A stretch of DNA of 64,000 bases from Paracoccaceae bacterium (GTDB lineage Bacteria; Pseudomonadota; Alphaproteobacteria; Rhodobacterales; Rhodobacteraceae), in contig JAHDIS010000013.1 in the NCBI GenBank assembly GCA_020630695.1, positions 1 to 64,000 on the forward strand, in the 5' to 3' direction. Under the pieces are notes generated by a model. The model made no database searches. It was not told the DNA's origin and was given only the letters and a program-made list of their open reading frames with translations. The position numbers and the translations under genes are program-made. Below are positions 17,735 through 26,731 of this stretch, one piece after another (position 1 is the stretch's first letter; each line of letters begins with the position of its first letter).

Positions 17735-19813
17735 ATGAACTTTGACGCCAAGGCTCTTTTCCAACCGACCATATTGCTGGCACTGGTGCTGATGGCGATC
17801 ATTGTCATGATGATCCTGCCCATGCCCCCTTGGGTTCTCGATATCGGACTGGCAGCCTCCTTCGGTTTGGCGATCCTGATCTTTACGGTCACCTTGTTTA
17901 TCGAGCGCCCATTGGACTTTTCGGCCTTTCCGACCATTTTGCTGGCCTCGTTGATGCTGCGGCTGTCACTGAACGTCAGTTCGACCAAGTTGATCATCGG
18001 AGAAGGTCATTCCGGCACCCATGCAGCGGGTGAGGTGATTGAGGGGTTTGCCAATTTTGTCATGGGCGGGAGCGTGTTTCTCGGGCTGGTGGTGTTTGGC
18101 GTGCTGATGATCGTGAACTTTGCGGTCATTACCAAAGGTGCAGCGAGAATGGCCGAAGTTTCTGCGCGTTTTGCGCTGGATGCGATGCCGGGAAAACAGC
18201 TGGCCATTGATGCCGATATGTCCGCCGGCGCAATCGATCATACCGAAGCAAAGCTTCGCCGTGAACGCGAGCAGCAGGAAACCACTTTCTTTGGTTCGCT
18301 TGATGGCGCCTCGAAATTTGTAAAAGGTGACGCGGTCGCAGGGTTGCTCATCACTGGATTGAATCTGGTCATGGGCATCATCATGGGCGTGTTCATGCAC
18401 GACATGGCGGTCGGCGATGCGATGGAAACCTATGCGATTCTGACGGTGGGCGATGGTTTGGTCTCGCAGATCCCGGCCGTCATCATATCTATCGCGGCTG
18501 GTTTGCTCTTGGCCCGTGGCGGCGCAACCGGAGCCACGGATCTGGCTGTGGCATCTCAGCTGGGGCGTCACCCAGCAGCCTTGGCCACTGTTGCGGTTCT
18601 AATGGTTCTGTTTGCCTTGGTGCCCGGACTGCCGTTTTTCCCATTTCTGATCGGTGGCATGGTTCTTGGGGGGACCGCATTTTGGATCACACGCAAGTCT
18701 GATCAAGCTGACGAGACCAACCAACAGCCGGTGCCGATCGTGCCCGTTGAAAAGCCAATTGGAGATGTGCTGGATCTCGATGACATCCATGTGGAGTTTG
18801 CACCTGACCTTGTGAACATGGTGCTTGATCCCGGAACCGGGCTTGATGCCCGGATTACGAACATGCGGACACATGTTGCCAGCCATTTTGGGCTGATTTT
18901 GCCGGAGATCAGGCTAACCGATGCCCCGGCTTTGCCGACGGGCACTTATGTGATCCGAATACACGGCGTCGAAATGTCCCGCGGTGAGCTGAATCCCGAT
19001 CTGGTTCTGGCGCTGGTGCCTGATGAAAAGTCGGCACTTCCAAAGGGGCGAGACGTGACAGAACCGGTATACGGCGCACCGGCCCGCTGGATTCACCCCG
19101 AAGATCAGGATCGCGCCGCCCTGACCGGCGTTACAATTGTAAGCCCAACCGAGGTTCTTGCGACCCATCTACTGGAAGTAATCCGCCGCAATTTCGGCCG
19201 GCTTCTGACGCTCAAGGCTCTGCGGCGTCTGTTGGACGAATTGGTTTCCCTGTCCAACGATACGAGAGCCGAGGCCAATCGCAAACTGCTCGATGAATTG
19301 ATCCCGGATCGTGTGCAGATCGACACATTGCATCGGGTCTTGCGCCTTTTGCTGGACGAACAGGTTTCGATCAGAAACCTTCCTTTGATCCTTGAGGCCA
19401 TTGCCGAAATGCGGGGACAGCAAACCGCGCCTGAAGCGATCTGCGAACACGTTCGCCAGCGCCTGAGTTTCCAGTTGGTCGCCGGTATGCGGCGCGAGGA
19501 TGGAACCATTCCATTGATCCAACTTGCGCCGGAATGGGAGGAAACCTTTGAGGCTTACCAGATCGAAAGCGGCCCGGGCACGCTCGATGTGGCATTGCCG
19601 CCTGATCGATTTGAGTTGTTGACCACAGGTCTTGCAGAGCAGGTTGGCGAAGCCGGAAATCGCGGTGTTTTCGCAGCTGTTGTGACATCAGCCCGGCGCA
19701 GACGCTATGTCCGCACGGTGATGACGGCCAAGGGCATCTCAAACCCTGTCATGTCTTTCGAAGAGATCGGACTCGAAGCGAAACCAACACTGGTCGGAAC
19801 CGTCGCAGCATGA
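17735..19813 (+). CDS. flhA: flagellar export apparatus protein FlhA
   Basis: An inner-membrane gate of the flagellar type III secretion system, 692 residues. The N-terminal half has about eight transmembrane segments and the family signature 'LMLRLSLNVSSTKLI' (about residues 68-82). A cytoplasmic FHIPEP region follows, then the soluble C-terminal domain that docks export chaperones. ATG 17735 is chosen because it gives the usual N-terminus; TTG 17702 would add 11 residues without a binding site. The last 4 bp overlap fliR. A 179-bp non-coding gap separates it from the preceding gene, so it may have its own promoter. Confidence 0.96.
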   Translation: MNFDAKALFQPTILLALVLMAIIVMMILPMPPWVLDIGLAASFGLAILIFTVTLFIERPLDFSAFPTILLASLMLRLSLNVSSTKLIIGEGHSGTHAAGEVIEGFANFVMGGSVFLGLVVFGVLMIVNFAVITKGAARMAEVSARFALDAMPGKQLAIDADMSAGAIDHTEAKLRREREQQETTFFGSLDGASKFVKGDAVAGLLITGLNLVMGIIMGVFMHDMAVGDAMETYAILTVGDGLVSQIPAVIISIAAGLLLARGGATGATDLAVASQLGRHPAALATVAVLMVLFALVPGLPFFPFLIGGMVLGGTAFWITRKSDQADETNQQPVPIVPVEKPIGDVLDLDDIHVEFAPDLVNMVLDPGTGLDARITNMRTHVASHFGLILPEIRLTDAPALPTGTYVIRIHGVEMSRGELNPDLVLALVPDEKSALPKGRDVTEPVYGAPARWIHPEDQDRAALTGVTIVSPTEVLATHLLEVIRRNFGRLLTLKALRRLLDELVSLSNDTRAEANRKLLDELIPDRVQIDTLHRVLRLLLDEQVSIRNLPLILEAIAEMRGQQTAPEAICEHVRQRLSFQLVAGMRREDGTIPLIQLAPEWEETFEAYQIESGPGTLDVALPPDRFELLTTGLAEQVGEAGNRGVFAAVVTSARRRRYVRTVMTAKGISNPVMSFEEIGLEAKPTLVGTVAA

Positions 19814-20577
19814 CCGGCCTGCCTCAATTGATTGCAGGTGTGACGGACAACACCTGGGTTTTTCTGTTGGTCTTTATCCGTGTGGCTGCGGCAATGGCGG
19901 TGCTGCCGGCGCTGGGCGAACAGGTTCTCAGCGTCAGGATTCGATTGGCCCTGGCCTTGATGCTCAGCTTGGTGGTGGCACCCACCCAGACCGCCGCGTT
20001 CACGGCGACCACTGCCAACTTGCCAGATTTGATCTGGGCATTGTTTACGGAAACGGTTTCTGGGCTGTTCATCGGATTGCTGCTGAGATTGTTTATTTTT
20101 GCACTGCAAACAGCGGGCGCGATTGCTGCTCAGTCCACCTCCCTCTCACAGCTCATGGGCCAGACAGGTGCCGATCCGCTCCCAGCGATTGGTCACATTT
20201 TGACCGTTGCAGCGCTGGCCTTGCTTATGGCGACCGGCTTTCATGTTAAAGCAGCAGCCTACATCATGTTGTCCTATGAATTCTTGCCAGCCTTGTCAGC
20301 ACCTGACCCTGCTGCGATTGCGCAGATGGGCCGCGATCGGGTTGCGCAAAGTTTTGCGCTGGCGTTCAGTCTCGCGGCTCCATTTTTTATCCTCTCGGTC
20401 CTGTACAACCTGACTTTGGGGGTCATCAACAAAGCGATGCCTCAGCTAATGGTCGCCTTTGTCGGGGCCCCGGTCATCACGTTTGGCTCCATTTTCATGC
20501 TGTTTCTATGTGCGCCGGTCATCCTGTCAGTCTGGGTGTCGGCGGTTGATGTGTTTTTGGCTGCGCCCGTTCGGTAG
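19810..20577 (+). CDS. fliR: flagellar export apparatus protein FliR
   Basis: An integral membrane core subunit of the flagellar export gate, 255 residues with five to six hydrophobic segments. The ATGA overlap with flhA and the 6-bp gap to flhB give the conserved flhA-fliR-flhB order. The segment 'TSLSQLMG...DPLPAIGHIL' resembles the FliR conserved loop. fliQ lies separately on the other strand, and fliP is missing from the window. Confidence 0.93.
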   Translation: MTGLPQLIAGVTDNTWVFLLVFIRVAAAMAVLPALGEQVLSVRIRLALALMLSLVVAPTQTAAFTATTANLPDLIWALFTETVSGLFIGLLLRLFIFALQTAGAIAAQSTSLSQLMGQTGADPLPAIGHILTVAALALLMATGFHVKAAAYIMLSYEFLPALSAPDPAAIAQMGRDRVAQSFALAFSLAAPFFILSVLYNLTLGVINKAMPQLMVAFVGAPVITFGSIFMLFLCAPVILSVWVSAVDVFLAAPVR

Positions 20578-20583
20578 GCAACC

Positions 20584-21675
20584 ATGACGGATCAGGACGA
20601 AAGCGCAGAAAAAAGCCATGAAGCATCACCAAAGAAACTGGAGGACGCCCGAAAGAAAGGTGAAATTCCACGCGCGCCTGATCTGCTGACTGGATGCGCC
20701 TACCTTGGGATGTTTCTGTCTTGCGCGGCAATTGGCGGATGGTCACTGCGCGCGATCGGGGATGGGTTGATGCCCTTGATCGAACAGCCGGACCGGTTGG
20801 CCATTCATGCTTTTGGGGAGGGTCGTAAAGGGATCGTCTGGGCGGTGGTCGGGCCAATACTGGCGCCAACACTTCCGTTGTTCGCGTTCTCCGGGCTTGC
20901 GGTGTTGCTTTGTCTTTTTGCGACGCGTGGCTTGTTGTTCACCCCGTCAAAGCTGGCGTTCAAACGGTCACGCATTTCCATCATTGAAAACGCAAAGAAC
21001 AAATTCGGGCGTCGGGGGCTTTTTGAGTTCGCCAAGAGCTTTGTCAAATTGCTGGGCTATTCGATCTGTCTGGCGTTGTTTCTGCGCGCGCAGATGGCCG
21101 ACATCAGCGCCAGCATCTATCTCGATGCAAATGGCGGTGCCTTGATCATGGTGCAAATGATCCTTCGGTTTTTGATCCTGGTCGTCATTATTGCACTGGT
21201 CATCGGCATGATCGACTTCTTCTGGCAGCGGGCTGAACATCTTCGCAAGAACAGGATGTCTCAGAAAGAGATGCGCGACGAATTCAAGGAGTCCGATGGG
21301 GATCCGATGTTCAAACAACATCGCCGCGCGCGTGCACAGCAATTGGCAACGGGCCAGATGATGCAGGATGTGCCGAATGCCGATGTTATCATAGTGAACC
21401 CAACGCATTTTGCCGTTGCGCTGACTTGGAGCAGGCAGCCCGGAGAAGCCCCGGTTTGCGTCGCAAAAGGCCAAGATGAGATCGCGTTGAAAATCCGGGA
21501 AATCGCAACAGAAGCCGGTGTTCCAATTCATTCTGACCCACCCACGGCGCGCGCCTTGCATGCGACGACTGAAATCGGCGCGCAGATCGCCCCCGAACAC
21601 TATAAACCGGTCGCGGCTGCGATCCGCTTTGCGCAGGAAATGCGTTTGAAAGCCCGTGGAAAAGGGTGGACATGA
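20584..21675 (+). CDS. flhB: flagellar export switch protein FlhB
   Basis: Switches export specificity from hook to filament proteins by self-cleavage. The 363-residue protein has the N-terminal 'KSHEASPKKLEDARKKGE' element, four membrane segments (about residues 35-210) and the auto-cleavage motif N272-P-T-H275. It ends with a short cytoplasmic tail. FliK, encoded at 31980, is its expected partner. The stop overlaps the next gene by 4 bp. Confidence 0.96.
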   Translation: MTDQDESAEKSHEASPKKLEDARKKGEIPRAPDLLTGCAYLGMFLSCAAIGGWSLRAIGDGLMPLIEQPDRLAIHAFGEGRKGIVWAVVGPILAPTLPLFAFSGLAVLLCLFATRGLLFTPSKLAFKRSRISIIENAKNKFGRRGLFEFAKSFVKLLGYSICLALFLRAQMADISASIYLDANGGALIMVQMILRFLILVVIIALVIGMIDFFWQRAEHLRKNRMSQKEMRDEFKESDGDPMFKQHRRARAQQLATGQMMQDVPNADVIIVNPTHFAVALTWSRQPGEAPVCVAKGQDEIALKIREIATEAGVPIHSDPPTARALHATTEIGAQIAPEHYKPVAAAIRFAQEMRLKARGKGWT

Positions 21676-22097
21676 CGAAGGATCTGGAACAGCTGAGACA
21701 TGTGACGCGCATCCTGAAAGAGCAGGCAATGCGGCGATACCGCCAAGCGTTGCAGGAACGGGCGGCGTTGGACAGCGAGTTGGCCGAGATCGATGAAATG
21801 CGCAAACTGGGCCAGCGTGAAAATGCCAGTTTGCATGCGCGACAATCAATCGGCGCGGACACGCTATGGAACGGTTGGATGCTGCAAAGACGATTGGAAA
21901 TCTTGCAAAAGACAGCGCTGTGCCGAGCCAAGGAAGAAGATCGGCGCGATGCGGCCAAACGGGCGTTTTCGAGGGATCTTGCCCTGCAAGAAATCATCCA
22001 GGATGCAAAAACCGAACGAGAAAAAGGCGAGGCGCAAAAAGAGGCGGTAAGAACGGATGCACTTGTCCTGATGCAGCGTAGTCTGTTTCGAGACTAA
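21672..22097 (+). CDS. coiled-coil protein, FliJ-like
   Basis: A 141-residue, highly charged, helical protein with heptad-like spacing over most of its length and no membrane segment. Small coiled-coil proteins in this position are usually FliJ, the export chaperone-escort that links the FliI ATPase to FlhA, but sequence signatures of FliJ are weak. The ATG at 21672 overlaps the flhB stop by 4 bp; a GTG at 21666 is a less likely alternative. It converges with fliL, 24 bp away. Confidence 0.5.
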   Translation: MTKDLEQLRHVTRILKEQAMRRYRQALQERAALDSELAEIDEMRKLGQRENASLHARQSIGADTLWNGWMLQRRLEILQKTALCRAKEEDRRDAAKRAFSRDLALQEIIQDAKTEREKGEAQKEAVRTDALVLMQRSLFRD

Positions 22098-22121
22098 TCA
22101 GCGTAAAACCCGGATGTTTGA

Positions 22122-22595
22122 CTAACCGTCCTGCCGGGCGATTTCGGTAATCAGGACACCACGCGCGATATCGCCCAGCACGGCCGTTGCGGTTTCCTGC
22201 AGCGCATTCCGCAGAATTTCCATGCGATCCGCCTTGGTAAACGACCCGTCGAACCCACCGATGTTCGCATGGTCGAACAACACTTGCAGGAACTCGTCGC
22301 GCAGCTTCGGCTCCTGACTGTAAACGGATTGAGATTGGCCGGGCTTTACTTCGATGCTTAGGGACAACACCACAAGCGCGTTGATCCGTTCAGGGCCGAC
22401 AACGGGGATCACGAATTGATTATTCAGTTTGACGAACTCAGTGGTGCCGGTCGGCTCTTCTTTGCCCTTTTCGTCTGGTTTTTCGTCAACGACCAGTTCG
22501 GATTCCTGTGGTTTATCCGGTTTGAGATACAGACCGGCACCGACGCCAGCGCCGGTGCCCAGTATGGCTAAGAGAATTGGAAAGAGTTTCAGCAT
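22122..22595 (-). CDS. fliL: FliL-like flagellar basal-body-associated protein
   Basis: 157 residues with one N-terminal membrane anchor (about residues 3-25), an acidic/Lys-rich linker (about 28-52) and a C-terminal periplasmic domain. The domain contains 'VVLSLSIEV' and the basic/acidic helix before 'VLITEIARQDG', as in the FliL family, which surrounds the stator. It is the last gene of a leftward block flgB-flgC-fliE-fliQ-flgF-flgG-flgA-flgH-fliL. It is divergent from typical FliL, so the call is moderate. Confidence 0.75.
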   Translation of the reverse strand: MLKLFPILLAILGTGAGVGAGLYLKPDKPQESELVVDEKPDEKGKEEPTGTTEFVKLNNQFVIPVVGPERINALVVLSLSIEVKPGQSQSVYSQEPKLRDEFLQVLFDHANIGGFDGSFTKADRMEILRNALQETATAVLGDIARGVLITEIARQDG

Positions 22596-22603
22596 CGAGA
22601 CCT

Positions 22604-23344
22604 CTAAAACGGTAGAACAGCGTCCAGCACCTGTCTTCCGAGTCTGGGCTGTTGTACGTCTGTAATCTGACCCCGTCCGCCATAGGAAATTCGGGCAGAC
22701 GCGATCTTGTCATATGTGATTTCATTCTGACGAGAGATGTCTTCCGGGCGCACATAACCGGACACGAACAATTCGCGCATCTCAAAGTTTACGCGGACTT
22801 CCTGACTGCCCTCGATGTGCAGAATTCCGTTGGGCAAGGTGTTCAATACCGTTGCAGCGATGCGCAGTGTCAGTTCTTCGGCGCGTCGCACTGACCCGTC
22901 GCCCCGCGACTGGCTTGATCCGTCAATCTGAACCGCATTGTCCAGGCTGGCGCCGTCCGTAATGCCCTGATTGATCCGCTGGGGAATGCCAAAGAGGTTG
23001 GGAATGCTCAGATCATCCGACCCGGAACGGGACCGGGCTGTGCTGTTCGAGATTTCCGCCTGTTCATCGATCTCGATCACTACGGTTAGAATGTCGCCGC
23101 GCTTTATCGCACGCCTGTCACCCAACAAAGACCGCTGACCACCTGACCACAATGACGCCGAATTCGAAGCTCGCTCTGCTTCGATCATCTGGGGGATGCC
23201 CGACGAAATCATGGCGACCTTTTCGGGGTTTTGATCCGGTTCCGAAAACTCGGGTGGTTTTCCGATATGATCGAGACGTGCGCATCCGGCCATGAGCACG
23301 ACAGCGCCCAAAACCACACCAAACCCATTCATGGAAACCTTCAT
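22604..23344 (-). CDS. flgH: flagellar L-ring lipoprotein FlgH
   Basis: Forms the outer-membrane L ring around the rod. The 246-residue precursor has a lipobox (MAGC, C21). It shows the family core 'SLWSGGQRSLLGDRRA..RGDILTV' (about residues 62-90) and the C-terminal 'GYVRPEDISRQNEI..DKIA.ARISYGGRG'. An internal ATG four codons in is an alternative start. It overlaps flgA by 4 bp. Confidence 0.95.
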   Translation of the reverse strand: MKVSMNGFGVVLGAVVLMAGCARLDHIGKPPEFSEPDQNPEKVAMISSGIPQMIEAERASNSASLWSGGQRSLLGDRRAIKRGDILTVVIEIDEQAEISNSTARSRSGSDDLSIPNLFGIPQRINQGITDGASLDNAVQIDGSSQSRGDGSVRRAEELTLRIAATVLNTLPNGILHIEGSQEVRVNFEMRELFVSGYVRPEDISRQNEITYDKIASARISYGGRGQITDVQQPRLGRQVLDAVLPF

Positions 23345-23757
23345 CGGGTTACCTCCACACTGCCATCAACCGCGATTGTTCCGAACAACACTGTTCGGGA
23401 GGAAACGTTCATCACGCGTATGCGTTCCCCCGAGCCGCCACGTCCAAGTGCGCGACCCTCGGTAACGATCCTCAAGCTTCCTGTATCAAAGACCAATTCA
23501 ACGATCTGATTGCGATCTACTAACGCCGGACGACCGATGCTGCCTTTCATCACGGGCCTGCCCGGATAGAGCGCAACGCGCGCTTCTTGCCCGATTACCA
23601 CCCCGAGCCGTGTATATGCGCCTTCGGTGACAGAGTGGTCGAGCCTTACATCAGCCGCGGTGATGATCTCGGCGGGTCTGATGGTCCGCGTCGTCAGGAC
23701 GGTTTCAGCACCGCTTTGCCCGGCCAAAAGAACCAGCAGTGCTACGAGCCTGCGCAT
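23341..23757 (-). CDS. flgA: flagellar P-ring assembly chaperone FlgA
   Basis: A periplasmic chaperone for FlgI. The 138-residue protein has a signal peptide (about residues 1-17) and an SAF-type domain with 'GQEARVALYPGRPVMKGSI' near residue 57 and 'IRVMNVSSRTVLFGTI' near the end. This is the short form of FlgA, without the extra N-terminal domain seen in enterobacteria. It overlaps both neighbours (flgH by 4 bp, flgG by 1 bp). Confidence 0.9.
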   Translation of the reverse strand: MRRLVALLVLLAGQSGAETVLTTRTIRPAEIITAADVRLDHSVTEGAYTRLGVVIGQEARVALYPGRPVMKGSIGRPALVDRNQIVELVFDTGSLRIVTEGRALGRGGSGERIRVMNVSSRTVLFGTIAVDGSVEVTR

Positions 23758-24542
23758 CAGCGGACCTGGCTCGTGGCGGCCAACATCTGGTCGGCAGCCG
23801 ATATGACCTTGGAGTTCAGCTCATAGCCGCGTTGGGCTTCGATCAAATCGGTGATTTCCTTCACCGCATCCACTGAGCTGTCTTCCAGGAACCCTTGTCG
23901 CACGGTTCCCAGACCATCCTGTCCGGGTGTCGATTGCAGGGCAGGTCCGGACGCCTCGGTTTCGATGAACAGATTGGATCCGATCGCTTCCAGCCCTTTG
24001 GCGTTGGTAAATCCGGCCATGCTGAATTGTCCGAGCAACTGAGCCTCTGCGGCCAAGGCGAAATAGGCATAGACCTCGCCGTCGGCATTAATTGAAATGC
24101 TGCGTGCGTCATCCGGAATGACGATTTCTGGTGATACGGGGAATCCTTCGGCGGTGACGATCAGCCCTTCACTGCTTCTTTTGAGAGCGCCGTCGCGGGT
24201 GTAGCCAATCTGCCCCGAAGGCAGCGTGACTTCCAAAAACCCGGCTCCTTCGATCGCGATGTCCAGATCACCACCCGTTGCGGACAACGACCCCTGTGCC
24301 AATTGCACGGAGACCGCAGCGGGCCGGACACCCAGCCCTAGTTGAACGCCGGTCGGCAACACGGTGCCGTCAGAAGCGTTCACTGAACCGGGCCGGGCCA
24401 ATTGCTGGTAGTGCAGGTCGGCAAACTCGGCCCGTCGGGCGTTGTAGCCCGTGGTACTCATGTTCGCGAGGTTGTTCGAGATCACTTCGACACGCATTTG
24501 CTGGGCACTCATGCCCGTAGCGGCGATGGTTAAGGCGCGCAT
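23757..24542 (-). CDS. flgG: flagellar distal rod protein FlgG
   Basis: The distal rod subunit, 261 residues, matching the normal length. N-terminal 'MRALTIAATGMSAQQMRVEVISNNLANMSTTGYNARR'-type residues (about 1-37; key ISNNLANMST) and C-terminal 'IEAQRGYELNSKVI' identify the rod/hook family. Its position next to flgF and flgA supports FlgG. A short 12-bp spacer separates it from flgF. Confidence 0.94.
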   Translation of the reverse strand: MRALTIAATGMSAQQMRVEVISNNLANMSTTGYNARRAEFADLHYQQLARPGSVNASDGTVLPTGVQLGLGVRPAAVSVQLAQGSLSATGGDLDIAIEGAGFLEVTLPSGQIGYTRDGALKRSSEGLIVTAEGFPVSPEIVIPDDARSISINADGEVYAYFALAAEAQLLGQFSMAGFTNAKGLEAIGSNLFIETEASGPALQSTPGQDGLGTVRQGFLEDSSVDAVKEITDLIEAQRGYELNSKVISAADQMLAATSQVR

Positions 24543-24554
24543 TGTCTGCTCCTG

Positions 24555-25268
24555 TTATTTTACAAAGGTCTTCACGGCAGTCCGGATGCGTTCGTCTTCT
24601 CGCTCCAAAAAGCTTTGGCCGAGTTCGTAGGCGCGCTGCACCTCAATCATTCGGGCAACCTGGAGAATGGTGTCCACGTTTGAGGATTCGACAAACCCCT
24701 GCATCACACGCGGCGTATCGACCGGGTCAAAACCCGCGTCCGCGTGGAACAGCAAAGCCCCCTCGCGGATCATATTCTCGGGCTCTGTGGGTCGCACGAT
24801 GCCGATTTGTCCGATTGGCCGTCCATCTGTGGAAATGGTTCCGTCCCTTCCGATTGCGAGATCAGAGGAGCCCGGCGGCACGAAAACGGGTGCACCGCCA
24901 ATATCGAGAACCGGATAACCGTCGGCTGTCACAAGGGTCGCTTCGGCATTGGTGGAAAAGGCCCCAGACCGTGTCAGCCGTTGACCTTGGGGGGCCTGAA
25001 CCAGAAAGAAACCGTCACCTTCGATTGCCAGATCCAGCGCATTTCCGGTTTGTTCCATCGTGCCCTGAACAAAGGACGTGTTGCGAACCCGCCCGGCCGA
25101 CATCGCAACAGACGCGTCCCCATCAGCCCGCTGCACGAATTCTGAAAACAGCAAACCTTCTTGTCGATAGCCTGTGGTGTTTGCATTGGCGATATTGTTC
25201 GCGATTATCTGCATCTCTCGCATCAAACCGGATTGACGAGACAACGCCGTGTAGCCAGCAGTTTCCAT
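24555..25268 (-). CDS. flgF: flagellar proximal rod protein FlgF
   Basis: A proximal rod subunit, 237 residues, of the flagellar basal body rod family. It has the N-terminal 'MQIIANNIANANTTGYRQEG' signature (about residues 19-38) and the C-terminal 'MIEVQRAYELGQ'. FlgF is distinguished from FlgG by shorter length and position immediately after fliQ (1-bp gap). Confidence 0.92.
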   Translation of the reverse strand: METAGYTALSRQSGLMREMQIIANNIANANTTGYRQEGLLFSEFVQRADGDASVAMSAGRVRNTSFVQGTMEQTGNALDLAIEGDGFFLVQAPQGQRLTRSGAFSTNAEATLVTADGYPVLDIGGAPVFVPPGSSDLAIGRDGTISTDGRPIGQIGIVRPTEPENMIREGALLFHADAGFDPVDTPRVMQGFVESSNVDTILQVARMIEVQRAYELGQSFLEREDERIRTAVKTFVK

Positions 25269-25269
25269 T

Positions 25270-25539
25270 TTATCCTCCGGTAATGATGGGGATCAGGTGG
25301 TCTTGGAAAAAATCCACGAGTGTCGTGGTCATGAAACCCATCGACATCCAAAACACCGCGACGATGGCGAGCAACTTGGGAACAAAGGTCAGGGTCATTT
25401 CCTGAATTGACGTCAAAGCCTGAAAAAGACCGACCCCGACACCAGCAAGCAAAGCCGCACTCAGGATCGGAACAGAAGTGATCGTAGCGATCCACAACCC
25501 CTGCTGCAGGGTGTCAAAGAAGATGGCATTGGTCAGCAT
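25270..25539 (-). CDS. fliQ: flagellar export apparatus protein FliQ
   Basis: A small export-gate subunit of 89 residues with two membrane helices (about 17-37 and 52-72), exactly the FliQ size. The segment 'QALTSIQEMTLTFVPKLLA' between the helices is the conserved family core. It sits 3 bp after fliE. Confidence 0.94.
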   Translation of the reverse strand: MLTNAIFFDTLQQGLWIATITSVPILSAALLAGVGVGLFQALTSIQEMTLTFVPKLLAIVAVFWMSMGFMTTTLVDFFQDHLIPIITGG

Positions 25540-25542
25540 TGC

Positions 25543-25836
25543 CTACACCGGCATCCGCAAAATTTCCTGATAGGCCTCAACGACCTTGTTGCGAACGGCA
25601 ACGACTGTTTCCACAGCCAGTTCGGACTGGGCCAGCGCCTCGACCAAGGCATGGGGATCCGCACGGCCAGCCATCGCGGCCTGCGCGGTTTGCTCTCCGC
25701 CGCGGATCGTTGCTTCGAGTTCTCGTGCGATTTCGGCGAAAGTCGATTTTCCGGGACCGCCCGCTTGTGGAATTGCCTGTACAGCGGGTTTTGTTGCCGA
25801 ATAGGTCTGTGCGGCAAAGAGTGATCGGACATCCAT
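25543..25836 (-). CDS. fliE: flagellar hook-basal body protein FliE
   Basis: A 97-residue adaptor joining the MS ring to the rod. ATG 25836 is chosen because GAAGGAGAA lies directly upstream; the TTG at 25854 would include that site. The C-terminal 'VEALAQSELAVETVVAVRNKVVEAYQEILRM' stretch is the conserved FliE region (key residues A-x-E-x2-V-x5-VRNK..YQEI.RM). Confidence 0.93.
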   Translation of the reverse strand: MDVRSLFAAQTYSATKPAVQAIPQAGGPGKSTFAEIARELEATIRGGEQTAQAAMAGRADPHALVEALAQSELAVETVVAVRNKVVEAYQEILRMPV

Positions 25837-25866
25837 TCTGGAATTCTCCTTCAACAGGGTTGGGAT

Positions 25867-26256
25867 TTAACGGCGCAGCAGCTCCATCAGACCGCTCGAC
25901 ATTTGCCGGGTCTGCTCAAACATCTTCAAATTGGCCTCATAGCTGCGTTGCGCTTCGCGGGCGTCTGCAATTTCTATGATCAGATCCACATTGCTACTGT
26001 CATAGTGGCCCGTCGCGTCGGCCAGCGGATGGGCAGGGTCATGCACGCGGGTCAGTTCTGACCGGTCCAGACGAACCTTGCCAACAGCAACCTGGGCAAC
26101 GGCCGTATCACTGGCTTCAAGCTTGAAGGGTACAGTTTTTCGGCGATACCCAGGTGTGTCGGTATTGGCGATGTTCTCAGACAGAATACGAAGACGGGTG
26201 GCCTGCGCTTTCAGCCCGCTGGCCGTAACAGCCAGAGCGTCGGAAAAAGCACTCAT
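25867..26256 (-). CDS. flgC: flagellar proximal rod protein FlgC
   Basis: A proximal rod subunit of 129 residues with the FlgC N-terminus (ILSENIANTDTPGYRRK, about residues 24-40) and the C-terminal 'DAREAQRSYEANLKMFEQTRQM'-type helix. It lies between flgB and fliE, the conserved order. Confidence 0.95.
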   Translation of the reverse strand: MSAFSDALAVTASGLKAQATRLRILSENIANTDTPGYRRKTVPFKLEASDTAVAQVAVGKVRLDRSELTRVHDPAHPLADATGHYDSSNVDLIIEIADAREAQRSYEANLKMFEQTRQMSSGLMELLRR

Positions 26257-26268
26257 GTGTGGAATCCT

Positions 26269-26646
26269 TTAGTTGCGGCCAAGGCTGCTGCGCAGAATCG
26301 ACAGGCTGTTACGATAAATCGCAAGAGCGCGATCGTGCTGGCGCTTGGCCTCGACGGCATTGATCATTTCAAGCTCGAGTGACACCGAGTTTCCATTGGG
26401 ATCCTGTGCCGCCCGGTCGCTTACCTGTCGGACATCTTGGTCAACTGCGCCTTGCAGATGTCCGGGGCGCCTCGCCTGCAGGGTCTGCTCTGTCTTTTGA
26501 ATAGACTGGGCAAAGGGCTGGATCTGTTTCGCCCGGAATCCGGGCGTGTCAGCATTTGCGATGTTTTGCGCGCTCAGCGCTTGCATGTGTCCAGCGTGGC
26601 GCGCCATGGCCATCGCCGTTTTGAATACGTCCAGATTTTGGAACAC
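26269..26646 (-). CDS. flgB: flagellar proximal rod protein FlgB, GTG start
   Basis: A proximal rod subunit of 125 residues with 'LSAQNIANADTPGFRAK' (about residues 26-42) and 'MINAVEAKRQHDRALAIYR' near the end. The start is GTG 26646, preceded by GAGGGAGAA with 6-8 nt spacing, and gives the usual 'MFQNLDVFK' N-terminus. The frame stays open far upstream into the divergent fliI gene, but that part has no binding site and no homology-like character. It is the first gene of the leftward rod operon. Confidence 0.92.
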   Translation of the reverse strand: MFQNLDVFKTAMAMARHAGHMQALSAQNIANADTPGFRAKQIQPFAQSIQKTEQTLQARRPGHLQGAVDQDVRQVSDRAAQDPNGNSVSLELEMINAVEAKRQHDRALAIYRNSLSILRSSLGRN

Positions 26647-26731
26647 CGGGGCTTCTCCCTCGATTGGCTTCAACCAAGGCTTAACGCTGATTCCTTTAGA
26701 AACGGTTTTCAGAGCATGAATGGAGCGTACG